Assembly (NCBI GenBank): GCA_003762875.1
Contig: RIBL01000014.1
Span: 1-64,000 of the forward strand
Length of the DNA stretch: 64,000 bases
Direction: 5' to 3'
Source: Muribaculaceae bacterium Isolate-110 (HZI)
GTDB taxonomy: Bacteria > Bacteroidota > Bacteroidia > Bacteroidales > Muribaculaceae
Position 1 is the first letter of the stretch. Each line of letters opens with the position of its first letter. The position numbers and the translations under genes were made by a program. Shown one piece after another: positions 18,531 through 27,220 of the stretch. The notes beneath the pieces are model-generated. The model was not told the origin of the DNA, made no database searches, and was given only the letters and a program-made list of their open reading frames with translations.

Positions 18531-19859
18531 ATGCTAAGAACCATCTTATCTGTATTAATGACATTATCCATAATGTCATTATCTCAAGCAGCCGACTACA
18601 GCAAACACCGGCTCATAGTCACCACCGATATAGGCGGCAGTGATCCCGACGACACCCAGTCGCTCATACATCTGCTCGTGTGTTCCGACCGCTTCGATAT
18701 CGAGGGTATCATAAGCGCGCCCGCATGGGTGAGACATCCCGACAACACCGGCAAGATACATCAGTTAATAGACATCTATGGCAAAGTCCGGCCCAACCTT
18801 GCCATTCATTCCAACGGATATCCTGAAACCTCACATCTGCACAATATCGTAGCCCGAGGTCAGGCAATGCCCCATATGTCGGGAGTCGGAGAAGGTAAGG
18901 ATTCTCCCGGGTCCGAACTCATCATACACGCAGTCGACAACCCCGATGACAACCGCCCCGTATGGCTTACGGCCTGGGGCGGAATGAACACCATTGCACA
19001 GGCCATATGGAAAGTCCACACCACCCGCAGCAGTGACGAGTTTAGAAAGTTCATATCCAAGATACGCATCTACGACATATTAGGACAGGATGACGCCGGA
19101 GCATGGATAGCCCGCAACTTTCCCGACATACTCTATATACGCAACAGCCATGTCTACGGCTGGGCACCAGATGACGCCTGGACACGTCTCCACATACAGT
19201 CGCAGGGACCACTCGGAGCAGCATACCCCGACCGTATATGGGCCACCGAAGGCGATTCGCCGGCATTTCTCTATCTCTACTCCAACGGGCTCAACAGTCC
19301 CGAACACCCCGATTATGGAGGCTGGGGCGGACGATTCTCCCCCGACAAGACACTCAATCCGCGTGGCATGGACTTCATCGAAAAGAGCGGCAAAACCGAA
19401 GCCGCATATGACGATTATTACATGACATGCTCCACCTCCGAAGGCAACGAAGCCATCTCACTGTGGAAAGAGCATATCGCCAACGACTTCGCCGCAAGAA
19501 TGCTATGGACCGTGACACCAGACTTCGGCAAAGCCAACCATCACCCCAAACCCGTCATCAACGGCAGCCGAGGCGACGCGACGTTCCACATAAAGGCTCG
19601 ACCCGGACAAACAATACGCCTTGATGCGTCAGGAAGCAGCGATCCCGACGGCGACACACTCACATATGACTGGCACATATATGACCGGCCATCCACCTGC
19701 TCTGCACGCGCGTCGATAACCGATGCTCAGACTCAGCGGTGCAGTCTCACGATACCTCAGGCAATCAAAGGCTCCACCATACACATAATACTTCAGGTCA
19801 CCGATTCCGGCTCACCGGCTCTCACCTCCTACAGACGGGCTATAGTCACCATTATTTGA
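18531..19859 (+). CDS. DUF1593 nucleoside hydrolase-like exported protein (2)
   Basis: A 442-residue paralog of the preceding gene. A short signal peptide ends near SQAAD. The metal-site motif here is the more canonical TTDIGGSDPDDTQSL, closer to nucleoside hydrolases than in copy 1. The internal VWLTAWGGMNTIAQAIW matches LWILAWGGANTLAQSLW of copy 1. The C-terminal Ig-like domain contains SDPDGDTLTYDWHIYD. With a two-base spacing the two genes should be translationally coupled. A family A palindrome follows directly. Confidence 0.85.
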   Translation: MLRTILSVLMTLSIMSLSQAADYSKHRLIVTTDIGGSDPDDTQSLIHLLVCSDRFDIEGIISAPAWVRHPDNTGKIHQLIDIYGKVRPNLAIHSNGYPETSHLHNIVARGQAMPHMSGVGEGKDSPGSELIIHAVDNPDDNRPVWLTAWGGMNTIAQAIWKVHTTRSSDEFRKFISKIRIYDILGQDDAGAWIARNFPDILYIRNSHVYGWAPDDAWTRLHIQSQGPLGAAYPDRIWATEGDSPAFLYLYSNGLNSPEHPDYGGWGGRFSPDKTLNPRGMDFIEKSGKTEAAYDDYYMTCSTSEGNEAISLWKEHIANDFAARMLWTVTPDFGKANHHPKPVINGSRGDATFHIKARPGQTIRLDASGSSDPDGDTLTYDWHIYDRPSTCSARASITDAQTQRCSLTIPQAIKGSTIHIILQVTDSGSPALTSYRRAIVTII

Positions 19860-19862
19860 AAA

Positions 19863-19961
19863 TTTAAAGAATTAAGACAGGAGTACAGGAGTTTTTCATA
19901 AGGTTGTGATTTGCCCCCGACCCGTAAAAAAACTCCTGTACTCCTGTCTTAACTCTTTAAA
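19863..19961. repeat. Family A palindromic repeat, copy 2
   Basis: Arms 19863-19896 and 19926-19961 pair over more than 30 bases. The core is GACAGGAGTACAGGAGTTTTT with outer TTTAAAGAATTAA. An AT-rich tail of CTCTAAACT units follows to about 19985. It likely terminates the DUF1593 transcript. Confidence 0.85.
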
Positions 19962-20038
19962 CTCCCTAAACTCTCTAAACTCTAAGAATCTTTATTGTTT
20001 TTTTGCTTTTGACGTGGCTCAGTTAACGAAAATGTTGT

Positions 20039-20046
20039 TAACTTTG
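20039..20046 (+). promoter_or_regulatory. Promoter of the DUF6242-bamA operon
   Basis: TAACTTTG is an exact -7 match 51 bases before the DUF6242 ATG. No TTTG is visible at the ideal -33 spacing. Confidence 0.6.
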
Positions 20047-20096
20047 CAACTTGAAAACAACTGCCGAAGCCACAAGGCTTCCAAGCCATCAGCATT

Positions 20097-21635
20097 ATGA
20101 CAAAAAGATTTCCGTTATACCTTATCGCCGGCATTCTTGCACTCTGCTTTACAGCAGCTTGCAATGACGACCCCTCGGAGACCACTATCCTCGAAGGCGA
20201 CTATAACAACTGCGCCATATCGACCTTCTCTCTGGCCAAGGACGACAGCATACTCCGTGCCCTCGACTCGGTCTACTTCTCCATTGACCTAATCGATGCC
20301 AAGATATACAACGCCGACTCGCTGCCCAAAGGTACCGACATAACCAAGTTTATAGTCAACGTCACCGCTCCTGCCGCAAGTGCCATCGAGCTCTCGTTCA
20401 AGTCGCGCTTCACAGGCAACGACACCACTGTCAACATCACCGAAAACCCCGGTGACAGCATCAACTTTGCCGCCGGCCCAGTCAAGATGACAGTCACCTC
20501 CTACAACGGACAGACCAAGCGCGATTATGACATCAGCGTGCGCGTCCACACCATGGACGCCGACACCCTCTACTGGGACCGTCTCCAGCAGGTATCCTAC
20601 CCCAAGGCTGCCTCCGCTCAGAAGACAGTCATCTATGGCTCCAGCCCCCACACCCTGCTTGCCGGCACCGACGGAAAGCATTATCTCTGCACCACCGACA
20701 GCCCCGAGGCCTATGACGCATGGCACACAGCCGTGTCGTCACTCCCCTCAGGAGCCGACATCTCCACATTCTCAGCCACCGACAACGCCCTCTACATAGC
20801 CACCGCCGACGGCGCGCTCTACAGCTCGGCCGACGGACTGACATGGACCCCGACCGGAGCCCGCATGCACTGTCTCTACGGCGGTTACGGCTCCACACTG
20901 CTCGGCGCGCGTCATGACAGCGACGGCTGGAAACACGTCACCTGGCCCGCAACCACCGAGCGTGCAGTCCCCGCCGACTGTCCGGTCAGCGGCACAAGCC
21001 AGCTCATAGTCTACCAGACCAAGTGGAGTGCCTCCGACTTGGCCATCATGGTAGGCGGCAAGGACAGCTCTGGTCGCTACTCGGGCGAGACCTGGGCCTA
21101 TGACGGCTCACGCTGGGGCCGCATCAGCTCCACAGGCATCGACGAGCGCGAAGGAGTGGCCCTCTTCCCCTACTCCACCCCGCGTCTCAGCTCCGACTCC
21201 TGGAAAGTCACCGAGCAGTCGGCACTTCTGGCGATGGGCGGACAATACGAGACCGACAAAGGCATAGAGGCCTCCAACACCGTCTACATATCCTATGACT
21301 TCGGCATCACATGGAAAGAGGCCGACAGCTACCTCCAGTTTCCCGAAGACTACCCCGATTTCAGCGCGGCCCAGGCCTATGTAATAGACTATACGCTCCA
21401 CGCCCGCTCCACCTTCGGCAACGGTGCATGGCACGACCTCACCCCGCGCACCATTCCCTGCTGGGCCACCCCCGCAGCCAACGTCGACGACATCCGCTCG
21501 CGCGTGAGCAAGCCCGTCACCTCATGGGAATGTCCTTACATCTTCCTCTTCGGAGGCAAGAAAGCCGACGGGACTCTGCTGCCCCACGTCACCCGCGGTG
21601 TCATCAACCGCTTCACATTCCAGCCACTCTATTGA
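20097..21635 (+). CDS. DUF6242 lipoprotein
   Basis: A 512-residue Bacteroidales lipoprotein matching DUF6242. The signal ends in the lipobox FTAAC with Cys22, followed by acidic NDDPS, a pattern compatible with outer-membrane export. The N-terminal part has beta-sandwich character, and the rest contains repeats resembling Kelch or sialidase-like blades (SADGLTWTPTG, SYDFGITWKEAD). Its function is unknown. It is the first gene of a run that continues into DUF6089, uppS and bamA. Confidence 0.8.
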   Translation: MTKRFPLYLIAGILALCFTAACNDDPSETTILEGDYNNCAISTFSLAKDDSILRALDSVYFSIDLIDAKIYNADSLPKGTDITKFIVNVTAPAASAIELSFKSRFTGNDTTVNITENPGDSINFAAGPVKMTVTSYNGQTKRDYDISVRVHTMDADTLYWDRLQQVSYPKAASAQKTVIYGSSPHTLLAGTDGKHYLCTTDSPEAYDAWHTAVSSLPSGADISTFSATDNALYIATADGALYSSADGLTWTPTGARMHCLYGGYGSTLLGARHDSDGWKHVTWPATTERAVPADCPVSGTSQLIVYQTKWSASDLAIMVGGKDSSGRYSGETWAYDGSRWGRISSTGIDEREGVALFPYSTPRLSSDSWKVTEQSALLAMGGQYETDKGIEASNTVYISYDFGITWKEADSYLQFPEDYPDFSAAQAYVIDYTLHARSTFGNGAWHDLTPRTIPCWATPAANVDDIRSRVSKPVTSWECPYIFLFGGKKADGTLLPHVTRGVINRFTFQPLY

Positions 21636-21645
21636 TTGATACATA

Positions 21646-22350
21646 GTGTTGCGCAGAGTCCTGACATCCCTGACACTGAGCCTGTGCATGCTGGCCGGCA
21701 CACTCCACGGAGCCGCACAGGCCACCGCTCAGCCCGAGACCTACAAGTTTGACCTTGGAGCGGGCATCGGCATGTCGGGCTATCTGGGCGACGCCAACGA
21801 GAGTAGCCTCTTCTCCCATCCGGGGCTGGCGGCCGACATCTCGATGCGCTATCTGCTCAACACACGCTTCGCCCTGCGCGCCATCGCGGGCCTGGCCTCG
21901 CTCAGCGGCTCCACCGCCGACATGGACAATGTGCTCCCCGACGGTGCGGTCTACGACTTCCGCTCCTCGCTCTACGACCTTCAGGTCAGAGGCGAATTTA
22001 ACTTCTTCTCCTACGGCATAGGCGAAAGCTACAAAAAGCTCAGCCGCATCACCCCCTATCTCGCCCTTGGTCTCGGAGTGTCGATGGCCTCGTGCGAGGG
22101 CAAAAACTTCACCGCCATGACCGTCCCGATGGCTCTTGGCGTAAAATACAAGATAAAACCGCGACTCAACCTCGCGCTCGAATGGTCTATGACCAAAGTG
22201 CTTGGCGACCATGCCGACGGCCCCGACCTCTCCGACCTCTACCTAATAAAGAGTTCATTCATAAAGAATACCGACTGGTACTCGACCCTCCGGCTTTCGC
22301 TCACCTATGAGTTTGGCGAGCGGTGTGTGGAGTGCCACAGGTTAGACTGA
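21646..22350 (+). CDS. DUF6089 outer-membrane beta-barrel protein
   Basis: A 234-residue protein with a signal peptide (cleavage near HGAAQ or ATA) and alternating beta strands typical of a small barrel, beginning DLGAGIGMSGYLGD. It matches the DUF6089 family, which in Bacteroidales lies next to uppS and bamA. There is no ATG, so it starts at GTG 21646 (or the next codon TTG). The 10-base spacing to the previous gene supports co-transcription. Confidence 0.78.
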   Translation: MLRRVLTSLTLSLCMLAGTLHGAAQATAQPETYKFDLGAGIGMSGYLGDANESSLFSHPGLAADISMRYLLNTRFALRAIAGLASLSGSTADMDNVLPDGAVYDFRSSLYDLQVRGEFNFFSYGIGESYKKLSRITPYLALGLGVSMASCEGKNFTAMTVPMALGVKYKIKPRLNLALEWSMTKVLGDHADGPDLSDLYLIKSSFIKNTDWYSTLRLSLTYEFGERCVECHRLD

Positions 22351-22363
22351 CCAAACATACACG

Positions 22364-23113
22364 ATGTCCAATAAAGCCGAAATAGATACTACCCGCATCC
22401 CGCGTCACGTCGCCGTCATCATGGACGGCAACGGCCGCTGGGCCACGTCGCGCGGACTCGACCGCAGTTGCGGCCACGTGGAGGGCGTCAACACTGTGAG
22501 ACGCATCACCGAAGCAGCGTCAGAATTAGGCATCGAATACCTCACGCTCTACACCTTCTCGACCGAGAACTGGAACCGTCCACGCGCCGAGGTCGATGCA
22601 CTGATGCACCTCATAGTCATGGCCATAGAGCGCGAGACCCCCGACCTCATCAAGAACGGGGTGCGCCTCAACATGATAGGCGACACCTCGCGTCTGCCCG
22701 CCGAAGCCCTCGAGCGGCTCAACCGATGCATAGCCGACACCGCCGCCGGCACAGGTCTCACCCTCACGCTCGCCCTCAGCTACTCATCGCGCTGGGAGAT
22801 ACTCGAGGCATGCCGCCGGTTTGCCGCCGACGTCGCCTCGGGCGCAAAGACCCCGGCCGACATGGCCTCCGACGCCGACTTCGAGCATTATCTCACCACG
22901 GCCGGAATCCCCGACCCCGACCTGCTCATACGCACCGGCGGCGACCACCGCGTGAGCAACTATCTCCTGTGGCAGATAGCCTACTCCGAGATATATGTCA
23001 CCGACACGTTCTGGCCCGACTTCTCGCGCGAGGACTTCATCAATGCAATAGCCAACTTCCAGACACGCGAGCGTCGATACGGCCTCACGTCAGCACAAAT
23101 AAAACAGCAATAG
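22364..23113 (+). CDS. uppS: Isoprenyl transferase (undecaprenyl diphosphate synthase)
   Basis: A 249-residue cis-prenyltransferase that makes the undecaprenyl carrier for peptidoglycan and surface glycans. The catalytic Asp21 is in VIMDGNGRWA. The C-terminal signature DPDLLIRTGGDHRVSNYLLWQIAYSE is intact. Length is typical. It lies 13 bases after the DUF6089 gene and 15 bases before bamA. Confidence 0.96.
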   Translation: MSNKAEIDTTRIPRHVAVIMDGNGRWATSRGLDRSCGHVEGVNTVRRITEAASELGIEYLTLYTFSTENWNRPRAEVDALMHLIVMAIERETPDLIKNGVRLNMIGDTSRLPAEALERLNRCIADTAAGTGLTLTLALSYSSRWEILEACRRFAADVASGAKTPADMASDADFEHYLTTAGIPDPDLLIRTGGDHRVSNYLLWQIAYSEIYVTDTFWPDFSREDFINAIANFQTRERRYGLTSAQIKQQ

Positions 23114-23128
23114 CGAAACTCACTGACA

Positions 23129-25762
23129 ATGCGTACCAATCCGTCACATATCATCACGCTGCTTGTAGCACTGCTCTTCAGTGCGCTCCCCATCAGAGCC
23201 CAGCTCTCCACCGACACTATCATCAATCCGACGATGATATTCAGCGGCATGCCCAAGACCTACGAAATCGCAGGCATCCGCATAGTCGGAGCCGACAACT
23301 ATGAGGAGAAAAACATCATAGGATACTCCGGCCTCAAGGTGGGCGACCGCATACCCATACCCGGAAGCGACATCAACGACGCCGCCAAGCGACTCTGGAA
23401 ACAGGGCCTCTTCTCCAACGTCAAAATCACCGTCGACAAGGTGGCCGGCAACAAGGCCTGGCTCTGTTTCAACCTACGCCAGCAGCCACGCATCGCCTCA
23501 ATCAATTATATCGGTGTGAAGAAAGGCGAGCAGAAAGATCTCGACGACGCCCTCCAGCTCCACCGCGGCAACCAGATAACACAAAACATCGTCAACCGCG
23601 CCGAACAGATAATCAAGAAATACTACGCCAACAAGGGTTTTGGCAACGCTCAGGTGAAAATCAACCTCGCCGAAGACCTTTCGGCACCCAACGAGGTCAT
23701 CGTCAAAATCAACGTCAACAAGAACGACAAACTCAAAGTCCACAAGATATACATCGACGGCAACGAGGTGCTCTCCGACAATCAGGTGCAGCGCGCCATG
23801 AAGAAGACCAACGAGAAAGGCAAGCTCCTCAACCTCTTCCGCCAGAAAAAGTTTGTCGAGAGCGACTATGAGGACGACCTCGAGCGCATCATAGCCAAAT
23901 ATAACGAAAAAGGCTATCGCGACGCCACGATACTCAGCGACTCGGTAGTGCCCTATGACGACAAGAGCGTCGATGTGTACATCTCGCTCGACGAGGGTAA
24001 GAAATACTACATCAACGACGTGAGCTGGGTGGGCAACACCGTCTATCCCACAGCCGTGCTCGACAATGTGCTCGGCATCCAGAAAGGTGACGTATACAAC
24101 CAGAAGCTCCTCAACAAGCGCACCAACGATGACGATGATGCCATCGCCAACTACTACATGGACAACGGTTATCTCTTCTTTAACCTCGTGCCCATCGAGA
24201 AAAACGTGCACGGCGACTCCATCGATCTTGAAATGCGCATCACCGAAGGCCCCCAGGCCCGCATCAACAACGTGGTGATCAACGGCAACGACCGCCTGTA
24301 TGAAAAGGTAATACGCCGCGAGCTTCACGTCAAGCCCGGCGAGCTCTTCTCCAAGACCGACCTCATGCGCTCGGCCCGCGAGATAGCCCAGACTGGCCAC
24401 TTCGACCCCGAAAACATGGACATACGTCCCGAACCCAACGACGAGAATGGCACCGTCGACATCCTCTTCAACCTCCAGTCCAAGTCAAACGACCAGTTTG
24501 AGTTCTCGATGGGATGGGGCCAGACAGGTATCATCGGCAAGGTAGCCATCAAGTTTACCAACTTCTCCATCAAAAACCTCTTCTATCCCAACTCCTACCG
24601 CGGTCTCATCCCGCAGGGCGAGGGCCAGCAGTTCACCATCTCGGCCCAGACCAATGCCCGCTACTATCAGGCCTACTCCATCTCGTTTCTCGACCCGTGG
24701 TTTGGCGGCAAGCGACCCAACTCGCTCTCCGTCTCGGCCTACTACAGCCGTCAGACCGGCGTCAACTCGTCATACTACAGCAACCGCTACATGAATTATT
24801 ACAATTCATATTACTCGGGACTGTATAACGGCTACGGATATGGCTACAATGACTATTACAACAACGCCATCGAGGACGCCTACGACCCCAACAAGTATCT
24901 CCAGATGCTCGGTGTCAACATCGGCTTCGGCAAGCGTCTCGACTGGCCCGACAACTGGTTCACATTCCAGGCCGAGCTTGGCTACAACTGGTATCATGTA
25001 AAGAACTGGGCCTACCTGCTCAACATGCAGAACGGAACATCCAACTCGCTCGTGCTCGGACTCACCCTCAGCCGCAACTCAATCGACAACCCGCAGTACA
25101 CCCGTACAGGCTCCATCTTCTCGCTCAACCTCCAGCTCACCCCGCCCGCATCACTCTTCGGCAAAAAGGACTGGAAGAAACTCTCGGAGCAAAACACCGA
25201 CGAAGCCCACCGCGAGCTCTACCGCTGGATCGAATACTGGAAACTGCGCTTTACCTCGCGCACCTACACTCCGCTCACCAATCCCGACGGCAAATACACA
25301 CTCGTGCTCATGACCCGCGCCGACATCGGTCTGCTCGGCAGCTACAACCGCTACCTCAAGTCGCCCTTCGAGACATTCTATGTCGGTGGCGACGGCATGT
25401 CGGGCTCCTACACCTATGCCCAGGAGACCATTGCCCTGCGCGGATATGACAACGGACAGCTCACCCCCTACTACGAGGGCGGCGGCCGCGCCTACACCCG
25501 CTTTGGCGTCGAGCTCCACTTCCCCTTCCTGCTCCAGCCTACAACCACCATCTATGGTCTGACCTTCCTCGAAGGCGGTAACGCATGGTCGGATGTCAAG
25601 AAATTCCAGCCATTCGACATCAAGCGTTCGGCAGGCGTGGGTGTGCGCATCTTCCTCCCGATGGTAGGTATGATGGGTATCGACTGGGCCTACGGTTTCG
25701 ACAAAGTATATGGAGAGAAGGGCGGCTCGCACTTCCACTTCATACTCGGTCAGGAATTCTAA
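23129..25762 (+). CDS. bamA: Outer membrane protein assembly factor BamA
   Basis: An 877-residue Omp85 protein, the core of the beta-barrel assembly machine. The signal peptide ends near IRAQ. Successive POTRA domains fill roughly residues 45-450 (for example YEIAGIRIVGADNYEEKNI and KVHKIYIDGNEVLSDNQV). The C-terminal barrel carries the lid-lock motif in IALRGYDNGQLTP and ends HFHFILGQEF with a terminal aromatic. A Tyr/Asn-rich insert (about 555-590) lies within the barrel. It forms an operon with uppS and precedes the two chaperone genes. Confidence 0.96.
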   Translation: MRTNPSHIITLLVALLFSALPIRAQLSTDTIINPTMIFSGMPKTYEIAGIRIVGADNYEEKNIIGYSGLKVGDRIPIPGSDINDAAKRLWKQGLFSNVKITVDKVAGNKAWLCFNLRQQPRIASINYIGVKKGEQKDLDDALQLHRGNQITQNIVNRAEQIIKKYYANKGFGNAQVKINLAEDLSAPNEVIVKINVNKNDKLKVHKIYIDGNEVLSDNQVQRAMKKTNEKGKLLNLFRQKKFVESDYEDDLERIIAKYNEKGYRDATILSDSVVPYDDKSVDVYISLDEGKKYYINDVSWVGNTVYPTAVLDNVLGIQKGDVYNQKLLNKRTNDDDDAIANYYMDNGYLFFNLVPIEKNVHGDSIDLEMRITEGPQARINNVVINGNDRLYEKVIRRELHVKPGELFSKTDLMRSAREIAQTGHFDPENMDIRPEPNDENGTVDILFNLQSKSNDQFEFSMGWGQTGIIGKVAIKFTNFSIKNLFYPNSYRGLIPQGEGQQFTISAQTNARYYQAYSISFLDPWFGGKRPNSLSVSAYYSRQTGVNSSYYSNRYMNYYNSYYSGLYNGYGYGYNDYYNNAIEDAYDPNKYLQMLGVNIGFGKRLDWPDNWFTFQAELGYNWYHVKNWAYLLNMQNGTSNSLVLGLTLSRNSIDNPQYTRTGSIFSLNLQLTPPASLFGKKDWKKLSEQNTDEAHRELYRWIEYWKLRFTSRTYTPLTNPDGKYTLVLMTRADIGLLGSYNRYLKSPFETFYVGGDGMSGSYTYAQETIALRGYDNGQLTPYYEGGGRAYTRFGVELHFPFLLQPTTTIYGLTFLEGGNAWSDVKKFQPFDIKRSAGVGVRIFLPMVGMMGIDWAYGFDKVYGEKGGSHFHFILGQEF

Positions 25763-25776
25763 TCGACATATTAAAA

Positions 25777-25829
25777 AAACTTGAAATGGAAAACGAGCCT
25801 CCCAAAGCCCGATTTTCCATTTTAAGTTT
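25777..25829 (+). terminator. Hairpin between bamA and the first ompH
   Basis: A 17-base stem (25777-25793 with 25813-25829) with one wobble and a 19-base loop. The T-rich arm TTTTCCATTTTAAG could serve as a partial terminator, reducing read-through into the chaperone genes. Confidence 0.5.
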
Positions 25830-25912
25830 CAGAGCTTTAAACTTTCCTCACTCTTACGCGTCTATATCTATATAAATAAGTATAACCCGCAAACAATAAA
25901 AAACTCCTCTTT

Positions 25913-26428
25913 ATGAAAAAAATTCTATTCACTCTTATCATAGCCCTGGGCTCGGTGCTTGGAGCGAGCGCGCAGAAGTTCGCGCTAGTCGACATGGACT
26001 ACATCCTCTCGAGTATCCCCAACTATGAGATGGCCAACGAGCAGCTCAATCAGTTGTCGCAACGCTGGCAGAAAGAGGTCGAAGCCGTGGCCAAAGAGGC
26101 CGAGACCATGTATAAAAACTACCAGAACGAAATGGTGTTTCTGACCGACGACCAGAAAAAGAAGCGCGAGGCCGACATCGTGGCCAAGGAAAAAAGCGCG
26201 GCCGAGCTGCGTCAGAAATACTTCGGCCCCGAAGGCGAGCTCTACAAAAAACGCCAGACACTCATGCGCCCCATACAGGAGGACGTATACAACGCCATCA
26301 AAAAAGTATCGGAGGAACGAGGCTATCAGTGCATATTTGACCGCGCATCCTCGGCCGACATCATCTTTGCCTCACCCCGTATCGACGTATCCAACGAGGT
26401 ACTCGAAAAGTTAGGTTATTCAAAATAA
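25913..26428 (+). CDS. OmpH/Skp family periplasmic chaperone (1)
   Basis: A 171-residue Skp-like chaperone. The signal peptide ends ASA|QKF. The mature protein starts FALVDMDYILSSIPNYE, the family N-terminal strand. A long charged coiled coil follows (about 45-125), and it closes with a short beta region. It should hold unfolded outer-membrane proteins for BamA. It is the first of two tandem copies. Confidence 0.92.
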   Translation: MKKILFTLIIALGSVLGASAQKFALVDMDYILSSIPNYEMANEQLNQLSQRWQKEVEAVAKEAETMYKNYQNEMVFLTDDQKKKREADIVAKEKSAAELRQKYFGPEGELYKKRQTLMRPIQEDVYNAIKKVSEERGYQCIFDRASSADIIFASPRIDVSNEVLEKLGYSK

Positions 26429-26434
26429 AATACC

Positions 26435-26442
26435 TATCTTTG
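26435..26442 (+). promoter_or_regulatory. Internal promoter for the second ompH gene
   Basis: TATCTTTG, an exact -7 match, lies 7 bases after the first ompH gene and 45 bases before the second. TTAG at 26411-26414 with a 20-base spacer is a weak -33. Confidence 0.6.
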
Positions 26443-26486
26443 CACGTCTTAATGAAATTATAATCATAACACCATCTTATACGACA

Positions 26487-26981
26487 ATGATCAAGAAACT
26501 CTTGCTCGCAATCATGATTGCGCTTCCCATGAGCGTGTTCGCTCAGAAATTTGCTGTCATCAACACCCAGCAGCTCATGGAGTCAATGCCCGAAATCAAG
26601 ACTGTAAACGAACAGCTCGAGGCTGCCAACAAGAAATATCAGGACGAGTTTACCAAGCTCCAGGAAGAGTTCCAGAAGAAGTTTGAGGAGTTCCAGGGCC
26701 TCGAAGCCAGCACTCCCCAGACCATCAAGGACCGCCGCATGCAGGAGATGCAGGAGCTCGAAAACAAGATACAGCAGTTCCGCGAAATGGCCGCTCAGGA
26801 CATCCAGCGTCAGCAGCAGCAGCTCATGGCCCCCATTCAGGAAAAGGTCATCAAAGCCATCCAGGCCGTAGGTGCCGAGGGCAGCTACACATTCGTGTTT
26901 GAAAACATGATGCCCCTCTACACCGGCACCGACGTGACCGACATCACCGACACCGTAAAGGGCCGTCTCGGCATCAAATAA
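26487..26981 (+). CDS. OmpH/Skp family periplasmic chaperone (2)
   Basis: A 164-residue paralog of the preceding gene. The signal ends VFA|QKF and the mature start is FAVINTQQLMESMPEIK. The coiled-coil arm is rich in Glu, Gln and Phe. Its own -7 box suggests it can be made in excess over copy 1. A family D inverted-repeat element separates it from the LptF/G gene. Confidence 0.92.
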   Translation: MIKKLLLAIMIALPMSVFAQKFAVINTQQLMESMPEIKTVNEQLEAANKKYQDEFTKLQEEFQKKFEEFQGLEASTPQTIKDRRMQEMQELENKIQQFREMAAQDIQRQQQQLMAPIQEKVIKAIQAVGAEGSYTFVFENMMPLYTGTDVTDITDTVKGRLGIK

Positions 26982-27015
26982 TTTTGACATCCTTCACTAT
27001 GTGTCTTGAAGCATA

Positions 27016-27160
27016 GATACAAAAAGGACAAAAGTTTCAAAAAGAAACACAAGCCGCAGATTTATTTCGTTGAGACCTTGAATTACACCGATTCAGCCTC
27101 CAACATCCGGGAATTAATCCGCAACTTCTGCCGATTTTGAAACTTTTGTCCTTTTGTATC
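27016..27160. repeat. Family D inverted-repeat element, full copy
   Basis: Terminal arms 27016-27042 (GATACAAAAAGGACAAAAG...) and 27135-27160 are inverted repeats of about 26 bases, bounding a 145-base unit. No transposase is encoded, as in MITE-like elements. The interior contains TGAATTACACCGA, which recurs near a partial copy at 57172-57184. Confidence 0.75.
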
Positions 27161-27220
27161 CACCCTCACGGGCAACGACACTGATCATTTTTACCAACCC
27201 CGCAAAAAAACATCTAAGCA

